From NCBI GenBank assembly GCA_041398825.1, contig JAWKTX010000008.1, positions 248,001 to 312,000 of the forward strand: a stretch of 64,000 nt of DNA. The letters are read 5' to 3'. A program made the position numbers and the translations under genes. This DNA comes from Planctomycetaceae bacterium. GTDB taxonomy: Bacteria; Planctomycetota; Planctomycetia; Planctomycetales; Planctomycetaceae. Below the pieces are notes generated by a model. It worked only from the letters and a program-made list of their open reading frames with translations. It was not told the DNA's origin and did not search any database. Shown here piece after piece: positions 45,701 to 53,645 of the stretch (position 1 is the first letter of the stretch; every line of letters begins with the position of its first letter).

Positions 45701-46077
45701 AACGCGTCCCGCTGGAAAACCTCGACACCGTCACCAGCGGTCAGCTGATCGAAGTGGAACTGATCGTTGACAGTAAGAACGATTACGAGTACCTGCTGCT
45801 GGAAGATCACAAGCCCAGCGGATTCGAACCTGACGATCAGCTCAGCGGTTATGTGTACGAAGGTCTGCGAGCCTATCGGGAACTTCGTGATGATCGAGTC
45901 TGCTTCTTCCTGAGCACCCTGGCCCGCGGCCAGCACAGCATCAGCTACCGCTTGCGAGCCGAAACGCCCAGCCAGCAGGTCAGTGCATTACCATCCGTCA
46001 TCGAAGCCATGTACAGCCCGGAACTGGTTGGCAACAGCGACGAATTCAAGCTGCGAGTAAAAGATCAGGAGCAATAG
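39724..46077 (+). CDS. Alpha-2-macroglobulin family protein with thioester
   Basis: The 2117-residue protein has an N-terminal signal or anchor (LALVTLLLTAVVSTTGLMAT) and repeated macroglobulin domains recognisable by their strand starts (VYRPGHGVKYRLWVRQ, HYRTGDTVNVNLQART, EYQPGETATLQINT, RYRPGEEATVRLKLTD). It also has the A2M domain near 1290-1390 (DTAHWVASVTSDESGIVEVK, then FTVPDNLTTWKVKAWTLGEG) and the thioester motif C1526-T-E-Q1529 (YGCTEQTLNRF), followed by the alpha-alpha toroid (DGGWGWFSGYGEHSTAHLTS). Bacterial A2Ms trap proteases in the periplasm or at the surface. A glycine/methionine-rich insert (about 1235-1290) looks like a bait-like flexible region. No PBP1C gene, its frequent partner in proteobacteria, is adjacent. 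Confidence 0.92.
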   Translation: MRLALVTLLLTAVVSTTGLMATVFVQDRDAMRQQADQLMKDGNWAEAWDLLEKLSRDAANTDRRLAQDLRKAVQCLNTLNRTAEFDDYLESVIAAHPADWRLLSTAASLLQGSVPHEGFRIAGQFERGYHRGGGESVSAENRDRVRSLQLILDSIEAIRDDESATAQERAQLYKQLADSIGAHRFGEAWRLQDITDLSTLPDYDKGAGYRYGRGFRGAAYGGENKGAPVDSDGNPVFYSMPDSWQTAVNDGQRWRWALDQIVQADPSRRSEIDLEWAGFLQTQFGVASSAIGGPPVVQRIKVAQPEGQTESGVWAAHELSDNETIARLTTGVKRFALPDEFNHLVIFNRVIARNDDHKRAALEAMISVRMNRHQYPQAASLLAERLKVSTSDIERNAVQQRIDQITGNWIQFESASVQAAGRGATVDIRYRNGSSVAFAASPINIDRLLTDVKNYLQSNPDQLDYQKANIGDVGHLLINGDHEKYVGPSIANWTVQLNPPADHFDAEETITTPLQKAGAYWLTAKIDGGNEVRMVIWVADTAITRKRIEDGTLYFAADAVSGAGIANADFEFFGWKQERIDRTNKYRIQTKRFAARADANGICIPDPSQTVRGFQWLSIVRTKDGRLAFDGFNGVWNPDKIDVFSYSPIKVYTITDRPVYRPGHGVKYRLWVRQPRFSEDNARFANQDFLVEVRNAKGEVVDERIVKSDQWAGIDGEYELPADATLGSWQLRVCEPKQGKPENRAVFGVGRFQVEEYRKPEFEVTVDAPDKPVMLGEKIQAKVNATYYFGAPVAEGTVHYKVERTKKDSRWYPVATWDWLYSPGYWWFAPDYTWYPGFERWGCMAPIPPWHNWSPDPPEIVVEGDAELQSDGTFLIDIETAAALANHSDSDHSYSITAEVVDKSRRTIIGSGSVLVARDPYKVFVWTDRGHYRTGDTVNVNLQARTPDGKPVQATGKASLLSVTYDGDKPVEQEVASFDVTTNEAGTASLRMVVPSAGQFRVSVNLTDGEGHQQEGGYVLYVRGPGADGRGYRFNDIELITEKREYQPGETATLQINTNKANSTVLLFVRPANGLCPKPIVLKLNGKSTTFDINIERHDMPNIFVEAVTIADGRIHSEIREIVVPPEQKVANVEVLPAAERYRPGEEATVRLKLTDANGKPFVGNTVLSVYDASLEYIAASAIPEIRSYFWNVRRHHSIVLQSTLQKNFGPLHLPNESVMQVLWGNQPIMRGGRARFGIQARGMGGFGAGGYFDPAPAAPMPMMEAEGAMADSEVAGLSVGRQMMAKSAVAAPGDPNSEATPTVRSNFADTAHWVASVTSDESGIVEVKFTVPDNLTTWKVKAWTLGEGTRVGSGESDIICSKDLIIRPQTPRFFTETDLITLSAVVHNYLDSAKSCRVQLETEGGQLQLLTDAEQVVQIAAGGEVRVDWNVQVIASGNVKVRMKALTDEESDATEYSVPVNVHGIRKTESYTGVIRPDGDSASVTVIVPDKRIEEQSRLEIRYSPSLAGAMIDALPYLVDYPYGCTEQTLNRFLPAAITQQTLLRMGVDLAKVKDQRFQLNAAKTYLGKYPDHWGKPPEIQTRDIRPLPADFGMGSSTLAAWIQKNIDADAKKLNGVGKNFNPVFDEVEMNKIITQGVTDLTNMQLSDGGWGWFSGYGEHSTAHLTSQVVHGLMIARDNGVPVLPDVIQRGVEWLRNYQAEQLVLLREGDWRRENPKKLEKRDKRYKMQADNMDAFVAFVLKKSDSHDAAMNAYLYRDREHLSVYAKALSGLVFHDENLIEQRDMVLRNIEQFLEQDDENQTAWLRMPQNSWWYWYGSEYEAMARYLQLLIKVDPNAERASRLVKYLLNNRQNGTYWKSTRDTALVIEAMADYIKATGEDQPDMTVDVVIDGQVAKTVTINADNFFSFDNSVLLEGDAVKTGQHKIELRRKGTGPLYFNAYLTNFTKEDHITAAGLEVKVDRRFYRLERDDQEVSVQGDRGQVVKQQTAKYKRVPLENLDTVTSGQLIEVELIVDSKNDYEYLLLEDHKPSGFEPDDQLSGYVYEGLRAYRELRDDRVCFFLSTLARGQHSISYRLRAETPSQQVSALPSVIEAMYSPELVGNSDEFKLRVKDQEQ

Positions 46078-46285
46078 GGGAAGTCCTTCTTTCTGAACGA
46101 CGAGTCCAGGTGTTGGATCATCAACGATCGACGCCCGCCAATCTCCCCGGGGATTGCCCACGGGGATTCGTTCGGCAAATGCAGACTTTTGCTGAAGACT
46201 TGCAGACAAGTTTTCCGGGCTGACAGGTCTCCAGGTGCGCCCTGATCAATGCTTGTTGACGTCTGAAGCCCTGGAGATCTTCGTT

Positions 46286-47056
46286 ATGACACCGAACCCG
46301 GACAGTCAGGTCGATTCAACGATCCCGGTTTCCGAATCGGACCGCATCATTCGAAGTGGAGATCGAATCAGTTTGATCCTGATTGGTGTTCTGTTCGCCG
46401 GGATTGCCTCAACCGCTGTCTATTCGTCTTCGTTTAGCCCGGAGGCACGGCGAGCCAGATGTTGCGCTCGAATGGAGCAGTTGTTACTGGCCATGGATCA
46501 GTATCACGTTGATTACGGTTCCTTTCCGCCAGCCTGCACCGTTGATCGGGAAGGGCGACCGTTGCACAGCTGGCGAACTTTGCTGCTGCCTTATCTCAAT
46601 CAGTCGTCGTTGTATCATCAAATCGATCTGACCAGGCCCTGGAATGCGCCGGAAAACAGTCGGGCATTCCAGACGGCGATGCCTCTGTTTCAGTGTCCCT
46701 GTGCCAGGCTGGGTCACAATCAATCGACCTATCTGGTCCTGAATGGTCCGGACTGCATTTTCAACGCGGACAAGACCATGCAGATTCGGCAGATCACGGA
46801 TGGCACCGCCAACACGATTGCGATTGTGGATGTGCCCGAATCGATGGCGATTCCCTGGATGCAGCCGGTGGATCTTTCGCCGGACATGTTACCGTCGATC
46901 AAACGAATGGAAGATCTGTCGCATTCCGGGGGATTGATCGCAGGATTTGCCTGCGGGAAGAGCCATTTCATTGACTCCGGGATCGATGACAATACGCTCA
47001 GGCATCTGTCGACCGCTGCCGGGGGCGAGGGCTGCAACTGTGCGGCGAATTTCTGA
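46286..47056 (+). CDS. DUF1559-like planctomycete protein
   Basis: The 256-residue protein has one N-terminal membrane span (about 29-50), then ARCCARMEQLLLAMDQYHVD, YGSFPPACTVDREGRPLHSW and RTLLLPYLNQSSLYHQIDL, the hallmark order of DUF1559 proteins, and ends with a cysteine pair (GEGCNCAANF). DUF1559 members usually start with a type IV prepilin leader; here the classical GFTLIE cleavage site is absent, so it may be a membrane-anchored variant. GGAGA precedes the ATG at 46286. It follows the alpha-2-macroglobulin gene by 208 bp and is convergent with the kinase gene ending at 47060, with only 3 bp between. Function unknown. Confidence 0.85.
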   Translation: MTPNPDSQVDSTIPVSESDRIIRSGDRISLILIGVLFAGIASTAVYSSSFSPEARRARCCARMEQLLLAMDQYHVDYGSFPPACTVDREGRPLHSWRTLLLPYLNQSSLYHQIDLTRPWNAPENSRAFQTAMPLFQCPCARLGHNQSTYLVLNGPDCIFNADKTMQIRQITDGTANTIAIVDVPESMAIPWMQPVDLSPDMLPSIKRMEDLSHSGGLIAGFACGKSHFIDSGIDDNTLRHLSTAAGGEGCNCAANF

Positions 47057-47059
47057 TGG

Positions 47060-49318
47060 TCACGGACCTGACAGGCCGGGGGGCGGGGCGACGGGCCGAA
47101 CAGTCGAATGACTTCGATTGAAGGCACGCCAGACAACTGACCAGATGATTGCCATCAGCGTCAGCGCGGCCAGGACGGCCATCCAGGCGTGTCGCGTAGC
47201 TCGCCGCGCCATGTCGTCAATCGGCTGAAGTGCCGTGGCACGTTCTTCCTGGACAATGACCATCCATGGACTTTGCATATTGGTGATGGGGGACATGGCC
47301 GCAATCCATGGCCGTTGATATTCGTCAGTACCATTCCATGGCTCCGCTGGTTTCACAGAATTGCCGGATGCATTCTGTGGATCGGGCAGCGCATCCGATG
47401 TATCCGCCGGATCGGAAATCGCTGGCATTCCTGATAACCGGCCCACGGGATCGGTGTACACGGGCAACCGAATATCTTCCGGCTGCCCATTATGTTGAGC
47501 CATCGCGGATTCAATCTGACGGATAGTACCGGTATCCAGGCGAAGCTGGTGGAAGATTTCGTCGATGGTTTGGTCTGGCAGTTCCAGTAGAGACTCAGTC
47601 AGCCACGGATGGTCCAGGAGCTGCCAGTCGCGGGAATCTGCCAGTGCAATAATTCTTCGGACGCTGTCGGCATCTGATCCCTGCATGCGCTGGCCCAGCC
47701 GAGCCTGGAGTTCGCCCAGATGCGCGGTTCGGGCGAACACACCTATGACTTCACCTTCGCTGTCGCGAACCGGGACGCTTAACGCCACCATGTAGCGGTC
47801 TGTCGCGTTGCTTCGAAACGCGAGGCTGACATGGCGATCCTGAATCGGCTGAATGTCCTGCGGAACCTGTTCCGGGTCAAATTCCTCATTTCGTCCATGA
47901 AAATAGTCGCGCCAGTTGAAGCATTCACCCACCGTGGATTCATACTTTTGTCGCCACAACTGAATGCCATCGCGGTCTGTCAGAAACCAGCTGGTATCCG
48001 GGCTTCGGTTACGGCGAGTATTCGCTTCTGTACAGCGTTGTTGTGCCATATCCAGCAGCTGAATCCATCGGGGTCGGTCTTCCAGCGGCAGAATGTGTGA
48101 CGCTTTCATTTCCGCAATCACGTCGTCGGTTGGCCGGTTGAGGACATCTTCCAGGGCGCTGCCCACTTCTTCGTCTGCCAGCACAAGTTCAAGTTCTTCC
48201 AGCCGATCCAGCAGTTCATCTTCCAGTGCAGCGGCCTGAAGTCGAGCGGAAAGAGCATCGCTTTCCAAAGCACGCTGTGTAAGACCTTCTTCCGTCATGG
48301 CCAGATTATTTTCGAGTGCCGTAACAAAGATGGGAACCATGGCGGCCATCAGCAATACCGGACCGACAACTCCCAGCAGCAGAAGGGGGCGTCGTGAACG
48401 GTGCCGGTCGCGGGCATCCAGCAGGTCGCGCACGGCCTGAGCATTCGGAAGTCGTTTCTGAGGTTCGACAGCCAGACACTCATCAATGATGTCCGCAAGC
48501 CGTGAATCGACTCCCCGAACGGATCGATGCAACGATGGTACTGGCGATGTCTGAATCGCAGAACGGTAGATTTCCAGACGATCGCTGAGGGATTCGGCAG
48601 CCTCCAGCTGTTTCTGCATAACGTCCGAACGAAACGGCGGCTGGCCGGTAATCATGTGGTACATCATCGCACCAACCGCATAGACATCCCAGCGAGAATC
48701 GGGCAGTGCCTGCATGTCGGCCTGCTCTGGTGCCATGTAATACAGCGTACCCAGAGCGGGACTTTGCTCGTGCGACATGCGAGCCTGGCCAAAGTCGCAG
48801 ATTCGGGCATGCAACTGCCCATCCAGAAGCACATTATCCGGCTTGAGGTCACAATGCAGAACGCCCGCGCCATGCGCATCGATCAGCGCGCTGCACACTT
48901 CTCTTGTGATTCGGACGGCTTCGTCCACGGATAGTGGACCTGCGGCCAGGTAGCTCCCCAGCGATCCGTTTTCGACAAACTCCATGACAAAGTACGGCGG
49001 CTCTGCGGTCCAGCCAACATCCAGAAGACGCACAATGTTGCGCGACGTATAAACGGCGGCCAGCTTTTCAACTTCCCGATGCAGCATCGACCAGTTCAGT
49101 CCGCGGCGATGGGGATAGTACTTGATGGCGACCATCCGACCGGTACGGTCTTCCCGTGCCAGCCAGACTGTTCCATAGGCTCCCGTTCCCAGGCGGCGAA
49201 CGACGGTGTAACCCTCAATTTCTGCCGGCGGACGATTTCCCTGTAGGCTCAACCGACGTGATCTTTCATGATCATCTTCGTTCTGAACCTGAGTGTCGCC
49301 TGGATTCTGCGAAGTCAT
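47060..49318 (-). CDS. Transmembrane Ser/Thr kinase with extracytoplasmic Cache-like sensor
   Basis: The 752-residue protein has a kinase domain (about 36-305): glycine loop LGTGAYGTVW, VAIK Lys66, catalytic loop with His155-Cys156-Asp157 (VLHCDLKPDN) and DFG at 175-177. The HRD arginine is replaced by cysteine, so this is a non-RD kinase and may not need activation-loop phosphorylation. A first membrane span (about 314-337) leads to about 370 extracytoplasmic residues, where a dCache/PAS-like fold is likely (TSWFLTDRDGIQLW, YMVALSVPVRDSEGEVIGVF). A second span lies near 712-733 and a short proline-rich tail follows. The topology resembles chemoreceptor-like sensors fused to an STPK. Confidence 0.9.
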   Translation of the reverse strand: MTSQNPGDTQVQNEDDHERSRRLSLQGNRPPAEIEGYTVVRRLGTGAYGTVWLAREDRTGRMVAIKYYPHRRGLNWSMLHREVEKLAAVYTSRNIVRLLDVGWTAEPPYFVMEFVENGSLGSYLAAGPLSVDEAVRITREVCSALIDAHGAGVLHCDLKPDNVLLDGQLHARICDFGQARMSHEQSPALGTLYYMAPEQADMQALPDSRWDVYAVGAMMYHMITGQPPFRSDVMQKQLEAAESLSDRLEIYRSAIQTSPVPSLHRSVRGVDSRLADIIDECLAVEPQKRLPNAQAVRDLLDARDRHRSRRPLLLLGVVGPVLLMAAMVPIFVTALENNLAMTEEGLTQRALESDALSARLQAAALEDELLDRLEELELVLADEEVGSALEDVLNRPTDDVIAEMKASHILPLEDRPRWIQLLDMAQQRCTEANTRRNRSPDTSWFLTDRDGIQLWRQKYESTVGECFNWRDYFHGRNEEFDPEQVPQDIQPIQDRHVSLAFRSNATDRYMVALSVPVRDSEGEVIGVFARTAHLGELQARLGQRMQGSDADSVRRIIALADSRDWQLLDHPWLTESLLELPDQTIDEIFHQLRLDTGTIRQIESAMAQHNGQPEDIRLPVYTDPVGRLSGMPAISDPADTSDALPDPQNASGNSVKPAEPWNGTDEYQRPWIAAMSPITNMQSPWMVIVQEERATALQPIDDMARRATRHAWMAVLAALTLMAIIWSVVWRAFNRSHSTVRPVAPPPGLSGP

Positions 49319-49490
49319 GAGTCTGGTCGAGCAGTTTTGGGAGCATAAGTGGCGGTCCGCAGGGAGGATGATACCAGCGGATGGTGCTCCGGGGCAATTC
49401 GCGCCGTCAATCGCTTCGGGAGAGAGGACTTCCCCGGTCGAATGCCAGCCCGGATTTCATGGGCAGGCACGGAATCACGGATGTTCTCGA

Positions 49491-50411
49491 TTATTGCCGG
49501 TCGATGGATTCGTCAGACGGACAGTCGGGCAGCGCGCTGATGGCTTCGATGACTTTCCAGAGCCAGTCCGTGAAATCGTGCTCGATCATGGAGGCCGTTT
49601 GAGTGACGTCTGTATGGGTCAGCTTGTCAGTGCCCAGCCCGGCTGCCAGATTTGAAATGCAGGAAATACCAAGAACGGAAAGACCAAGCTCGGATGCCAC
49701 CAGGGCTTCCGGCACGGTGCTCATTCCGACTGCATCGGCACCGAGAAATCGCGCTGCTCGAACCTCAGCCGGAGTTTCGTAGCAGGGGCCGTGCATCAGT
49801 GCGTAGATGCCCTGATGCACGTGCAGGGAACACGGGACAGACGCGGCCGCCGCTCGCAAATCTGCGCACCAGACCTGACGTCGCAACCGATGGGTGACTG
49901 ACACCGGAACTCCAACCGAAATCATCGCGCGGTCATCGGGGCGGGGTCGGCTGAGCAGCGACACAGAAGGCCATTCGAGGTGACCGGAGATCAGCATCAG
50001 GTCTCCCGGCTGAAACTCGGGTCGGATACCGCCGGAGGCATTTGTGATGATCAGTTTATTCACGTTCAGTCGGTGCATCAGTCGTGTTGCAAAGGTCACT
50101 CGCGATTGCGGGTGACCTTCGTATAAGTGGACCCGACCTTTCAACAGAAAGACGGTACTGTCATGGTGCGTGCCAACCAGAAGTTCGCCTGCATGGCCCG
50201 CAATTCCAGGCACCGGCATCCCCGGAATTGTGCCGTAATCCATCCTGACCGTGCCGGGACGATTGGCCAGCTCTTTCGCGGCGTGACCAAGTCCCGAACC
50301 CAGAATGACGGCCGTTCGATTTTGCTTTAAGGGGACGCTCGACAAACGGGACAACACAAGATCTGCTGCGCGGTCGATCAGATCGTTTATAGACTCATCA
50401 ATCAAATACAC
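49491..50411 (-). CDS. Purine nucleoside phosphorylase (trimeric PNP type)
   Basis: The 306-residue protein has PNP/MTAP family motifs: phosphate loop ILGSGLGHAA, PGIAGHAGELLVG, LKGRVHLYEGH, LIITNASGGI, ALMHGPCYETPAEVR and DAVGMSTVPE, then ISCISNLAAG. It splits purine nucleosides with phosphate into base and ribose-1-phosphate, in salvage. The GTG at 50411 is chosen because GGAGGG lies 12 nt upstream and the family has few residues before the phosphate loop. A frame open to 50612 would add about 67 residues of low-quality arginine/threonine-rich sequence that covers a tandem repeat. A TTG at about 50405 is an alternative start. Confidence 0.9.
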   Translation of the reverse strand: MYLIDESINDLIDRAADLVLSRLSSVPLKQNRTAVILGSGLGHAAKELANRPGTVRMDYGTIPGMPVPGIAGHAGELLVGTHHDSTVFLLKGRVHLYEGHPQSRVTFATRLMHRLNVNKLIITNASGGIRPEFQPGDLMLISGHLEWPSVSLLSRPRPDDRAMISVGVPVSVTHRLRRQVWCADLRAAAASVPCSLHVHQGIYALMHGPCYETPAEVRAARFLGADAVGMSTVPEALVASELGLSVLGISCISNLAAGLGTDKLTHTDVTQTASMIEHDFTDWLWKVIEAISALPDCPSDESIDRQ

Positions 50412-50576
50412 GGTTGAAAGATCCCTCCGGTGGTACCCGCTGGCTGTACGGTCTGTGTCTGTGCGAGACTGCACGGCAGGACGACTCGTTGATTGAGCTC
50501 GTTTGTTGCGGGCTATGCATAGATGATAGTAGTGCTGTGTGGCGTAGTCTATGCTGTCGAGTTGGGTGTTTACATT

Positions 50577-50600
50577 GCGTCCCCTGGTGCGTCCCCTGGT
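50577..50600. repeat. 12-bp tandem duplication
   Basis: GCGTCCCCTGGT occurs exactly twice in tandem (50577-50588, 50589-50600), followed by GCGTGCC. It sits in the short gap between the nuclease gene and the phosphorylase gene. Confidence 0.75.
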
Positions 50601-50632
50601 GCGTGCCTGCATTACAGTTGTGTCGCCCCTGG

Positions 50633-51610
50633 CTACGACTGCGGACGTGCGGGGACTCGCCAGCCAGTTTTTTCGAACAGGGGTACGTACGCAGACGGGA
50701 TCCAGAGCCGGTCTTCCGTTGACGGGACAAGAGGATAGTCGAGCGGATGGATGAGCGAATCGGAATCGGAATTCAGATCGATCAAATAGCGGGATGCCGC
50801 AACTCGACGCGAGAGATTGCGAAGCTCAAATGGTTCCAGCAACAGGGGATTCATTGGATCGAAAATCCCCCGGTGTTGTTGCCGTGCATTGCGAACAGCA
50901 CCTCGGGCCATACGCAGTTCGGTGTCGTTATCGGCCATCACCTTTGCCTGGCCGGGAGGAATGACTGCTTTATCGATGGATTCGGGGCGATCCCACGGAT
51001 TGATATTAGGCCAGATGAAATACGGAAAGGCGCGGCCGCGTTCCAGCAGGCGAATGTTGTACGTCTTCGGCCGGGGTGTTGGTTCATTGGCTTTGGGCTG
51101 GTTGCGATTCACAATGCAAAGCAGGCGGCCATAGCCGTCCATAATTTCAAAACCGAAGTTCATGTAGTAACTGAATGTGTCGGGAGTCTGCTGCATGATC
51201 TGCATGTCTTCTGCGATCATGGCCTGAAATTCATCCCGAGCGGCAACGGCATGTTCGAAATGTGTACGGGCTTGTGGAGCACTGCATCGCACCTGAAACC
51301 AGGCACGTAATCTCGCTGGAAGTTCGCTGGTCATGGGGCCAAAACGATCGTGGAAGGGATCGCTCAGAAAGTCAGACCAGCGATTGTCTTCCAGGCTGAC
51401 AAAGTTATTGACAGGAGGCAGCGAGAAACTAACTTCCGGCGTATCGATGCCAAGCATTCGGACACCGACATTTCCATCCAGCTGAACAGCGATTGTATCG
51501 CCATCGTGAACATGCTGCTTCGGAGTGCCATGCTGATTGCTGTAAATACCGGGGCGGGCAAATCCCGTGGTCCTGTTGTTTCTCGAATCCGTTCGGATGG
51601 CGTTTGGCAT
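50633..51610 (-). CDS. Thermonuclease-like (SNase fold) protein
   Basis: The 325-residue protein starts at the ATG at 51610 (AGGA upstream). The SNase core is visible: HVHDGDTIAVQLDGNVGVRM, LGIDTPEVSF (Arg and Asp/Glu of the active site), and later DGYGRLLCIV and NIRLLERGRAF, with the last arginine. A long insert of about 90 residues (SLPPVNNFVSLEDNRWSDF and on to MQQTPDTFSYYMNFG) separates the first part of the barrel from the rest, and a C-terminal extension of about 100 residues follows. No signal peptide is seen in this start. It probably cleaves DNA or RNA with calcium, but the insert makes substrate range uncertain. Confidence 0.8.
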   Translation of the reverse strand: MPNAIRTDSRNNRTTGFARPGIYSNQHGTPKQHVHDGDTIAVQLDGNVGVRMLGIDTPEVSFSLPPVNNFVSLEDNRWSDFLSDPFHDRFGPMTSELPARLRAWFQVRCSAPQARTHFEHAVAARDEFQAMIAEDMQIMQQTPDTFSYYMNFGFEIMDGYGRLLCIVNRNQPKANEPTPRPKTYNIRLLERGRAFPYFIWPNINPWDRPESIDKAVIPPGQAKVMADNDTELRMARGAVRNARQQHRGIFDPMNPLLLEPFELRNLSRRVAASRYLIDLNSDSDSLIHPLDYPLVPSTEDRLWIPSAYVPLFEKTGWRVPARPQS

Positions 51611-51823
51611 GGTGATTCTGGTCCTGTGCGGCCGAAAGAAAACGACTCTGGTTAATGATTCGAATGCGCTGAACGATTGTTGTGGCTCGTGGGACGGCAA
51701 TCCGTGCCGTCACATGATGCAGGCTCGGGAGGTATCGTAGACTGCCCTGCAATGCACCGCTAGAATCCTCCGCATCTTCGCGCGAAGGAACTGCCACATT
51801 CTGAATCAATCCATGAAGATTTG

Positions 51824-53452
51824 ATGAAATACGACTGCATCATCATCGGCGGTGGACACAATGGCCTTGTGTGTGCTGCCTATCTTGCCCGCGCTGGGCG
51901 TAGAGTCCTGGTTCTGGAACGCCGACCCTTTCCCGGAGGAGCGTGCGTGACGGAAGAACTTTGGCCAGGCTTTCGAATTTCGACGGCGGCTTATGTCGTC
52001 AGCCTGTTGTTGCCTGAAATCGAACGTGATCTCGATTTGAAGCGTCACGGTTACGAAGTCCTTCGTCGAGTGCCTTCGTCATTCACTCCGTTTGAGGATG
52101 GTCGTCATCTGTTTCTTGGCCCGGATGCGGCTCAGAATCAATCGGAAATCGGTAAGTTCTCGCAACGTGATGCGGAACGCTTTCCGCAGTATGAAAAACT
52201 GCTCACGCAGATTGCGGAGAAACTGGAACCGGTGCTCAGCAATACGCCGCCCGATCTGTTGCCTATGCCTGCTGAATGGCGACGCACATCCTGGGGAAAA
52301 AAACTGCGTGACTTCCGGACCAGTGCATCGATCTACCGCGCTTTTGGTACGTTGGGCAATCGATTGCCGGAGGCGATCGAACTCCTGACCGGCGCGGCGC
52401 GACCGATTCTTGATCGCTGGTTCGAGTCTGATGAACTCAAGGGGACGCTCGCCACCGATGCCATCATTGGCAACTTTCAGAGCGTGTCAGCTCCCGGGAC
52501 GGCTTACGTTTTACTCCATCACGTGATGGGTTCGTCCGGTGGAGCTCGCGGAGTCTGGGGCTATGTTCGGGGCGGAATGGGGCAGCTGTCGGAAGCCATC
52601 GCCAGTGCTGCTCGCGAGGCCGGTGCGGAAATTCGATTCGAGTCAGAAGTGGCCGAAATTCTGGCGGAACAAGGCCTGGTGAAAGGCGTGCGTCTGACGA
52701 CCGGCGAATGCTTTGAATCATCAACTGTCGCGTCCGGTGTTGATGCCAACCTGACCTTCCGAAAATTTCTCAGCGAACATCACCTGCCGGAAGATTTCCG
52801 TCAGGCCGTTGATCGAATCGACTACAGCAGTGCGTGTGTCAAGATTAACCTGGCGATGAGTGAGCTTCCAAAGTTCTCTTGTCTGAATGGGAAGTTCGAT
52901 TCGGGCTCATCGCCTGGCCCGCAGCACAACGGCACAATTCACATCAATGCCCGCATGCAGGACCTGGAAGACGCCTGGTTCGATGCTGTCAGTGGAAGGC
53001 CTTCGCGCAAGCCAATCGTCGAAATGACAATTCCAACATCGGTGGATTCCACGATCGCCCCGCCGGGAATGCACATTGCATCGATGTTTGTGCAGTACGC
53101 TCCTTACCATCTCGGCAACGGAACCTGGGACGATCATCGCGAAGCATTTGCAGATGCGTGCATCGAACAGGTGAATCGTTTCGCTCCAAACTTTGCAGCG
53201 TCTGTGGTTCACCGACAGATATTGACGCCCGTAGATATCGAACGCATTTACGGCCTGACCGGCGGGAACATCTTTCAGGGCGCCATGCCGCTGCATCAAC
53301 TGTTCAGCATGCGACCTGTCGCTGGCTGGAGCGACTATCGGACTCCACTGGAAGGACTCTACCTTTGTGGAAGCGCAGCGCATCCGGGTGGTGGCGTGAT
53401 GGGGGCCTGCGGGCGCAATGCGGCCCTGGAAATCCTGCGGGATCACCGTTGA
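51824..53452 (+). CDS. PYROXD2-like FAD-dependent oxidoreductase
   Basis: The 542-residue protein is a phytoene-dehydrogenase-like flavoprotein. The N-terminal dinucleotide motif IIIGGGHNGLVCAAYLARAG is followed by VLVLERRPFPGG, a substrate/isomerase-like middle, and a C-terminal FAD-contact motif LYLCGSAAHPGGGVMGACGR. Overall it resembles PYROXD2 rather than carotenoid desaturases (WGYVRGGMGQLSEAIA is shared). There are no carotenoid genes nearby. The ATG at 51824 is preferred over the TTG at 51821, and GAAGA lies upstream. The physiological substrate is not known. Confidence 0.88.
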   Translation: MKYDCIIIGGGHNGLVCAAYLARAGRRVLVLERRPFPGGACVTEELWPGFRISTAAYVVSLLLPEIERDLDLKRHGYEVLRRVPSSFTPFEDGRHLFLGPDAAQNQSEIGKFSQRDAERFPQYEKLLTQIAEKLEPVLSNTPPDLLPMPAEWRRTSWGKKLRDFRTSASIYRAFGTLGNRLPEAIELLTGAARPILDRWFESDELKGTLATDAIIGNFQSVSAPGTAYVLLHHVMGSSGGARGVWGYVRGGMGQLSEAIASAAREAGAEIRFESEVAEILAEQGLVKGVRLTTGECFESSTVASGVDANLTFRKFLSEHHLPEDFRQAVDRIDYSSACVKINLAMSELPKFSCLNGKFDSGSSPGPQHNGTIHINARMQDLEDAWFDAVSGRPSRKPIVEMTIPTSVDSTIAPPGMHIASMFVQYAPYHLGNGTWDDHREAFADACIEQVNRFAPNFAASVVHRQILTPVDIERIYGLTGGNIFQGAMPLHQLFSMRPVAGWSDYRTPLEGLYLCGSAAHPGGGVMGACGRNAALEILRDHR

Positions 53453-53525
53453 TCCTTCTTTCAGGAGGACCTTATCGTGCATTGATGCGATAAGGATGGT
53501 ATCGGACGCGGCTGATTTGCAGCGG

Positions 53526-53645
53526 CTTAGCGTAGCGTAGCTGTCCGTTGAAAAACCGGGACAGGCACCCTGGATCAAAGGAAAGCGTCGTGTTTTAAGG
53601 TTTCCTGCTCGAGCCAGTCCCGTTCTTCAGCAGGTTGCTAAGTTA
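53526..53645 (+). repeat. Dispersed palindromic repeat, copy 5
   Basis: It reads CTGTCCGTTGAAAAACCGGG, ACAGGCACCCTGG, GCGTCGTGTTTTAAGG, TTTCCTGCTCGAGCCAGTCC and CGTTCTTCAGCAGG, ending in TTGCTAAGTTA. The last TTA is the stop codon of the minus-strand EthD-like gene. Confidence 0.75.

Noticed and set aside
50412..50612. N-terminal extension of purine nucleoside phosphorylase
   Set aside because: The extra 67 codons cover a tandem repeat, are unlike the family and lack a ribosome binding site, while the GTG at 50411 has one.
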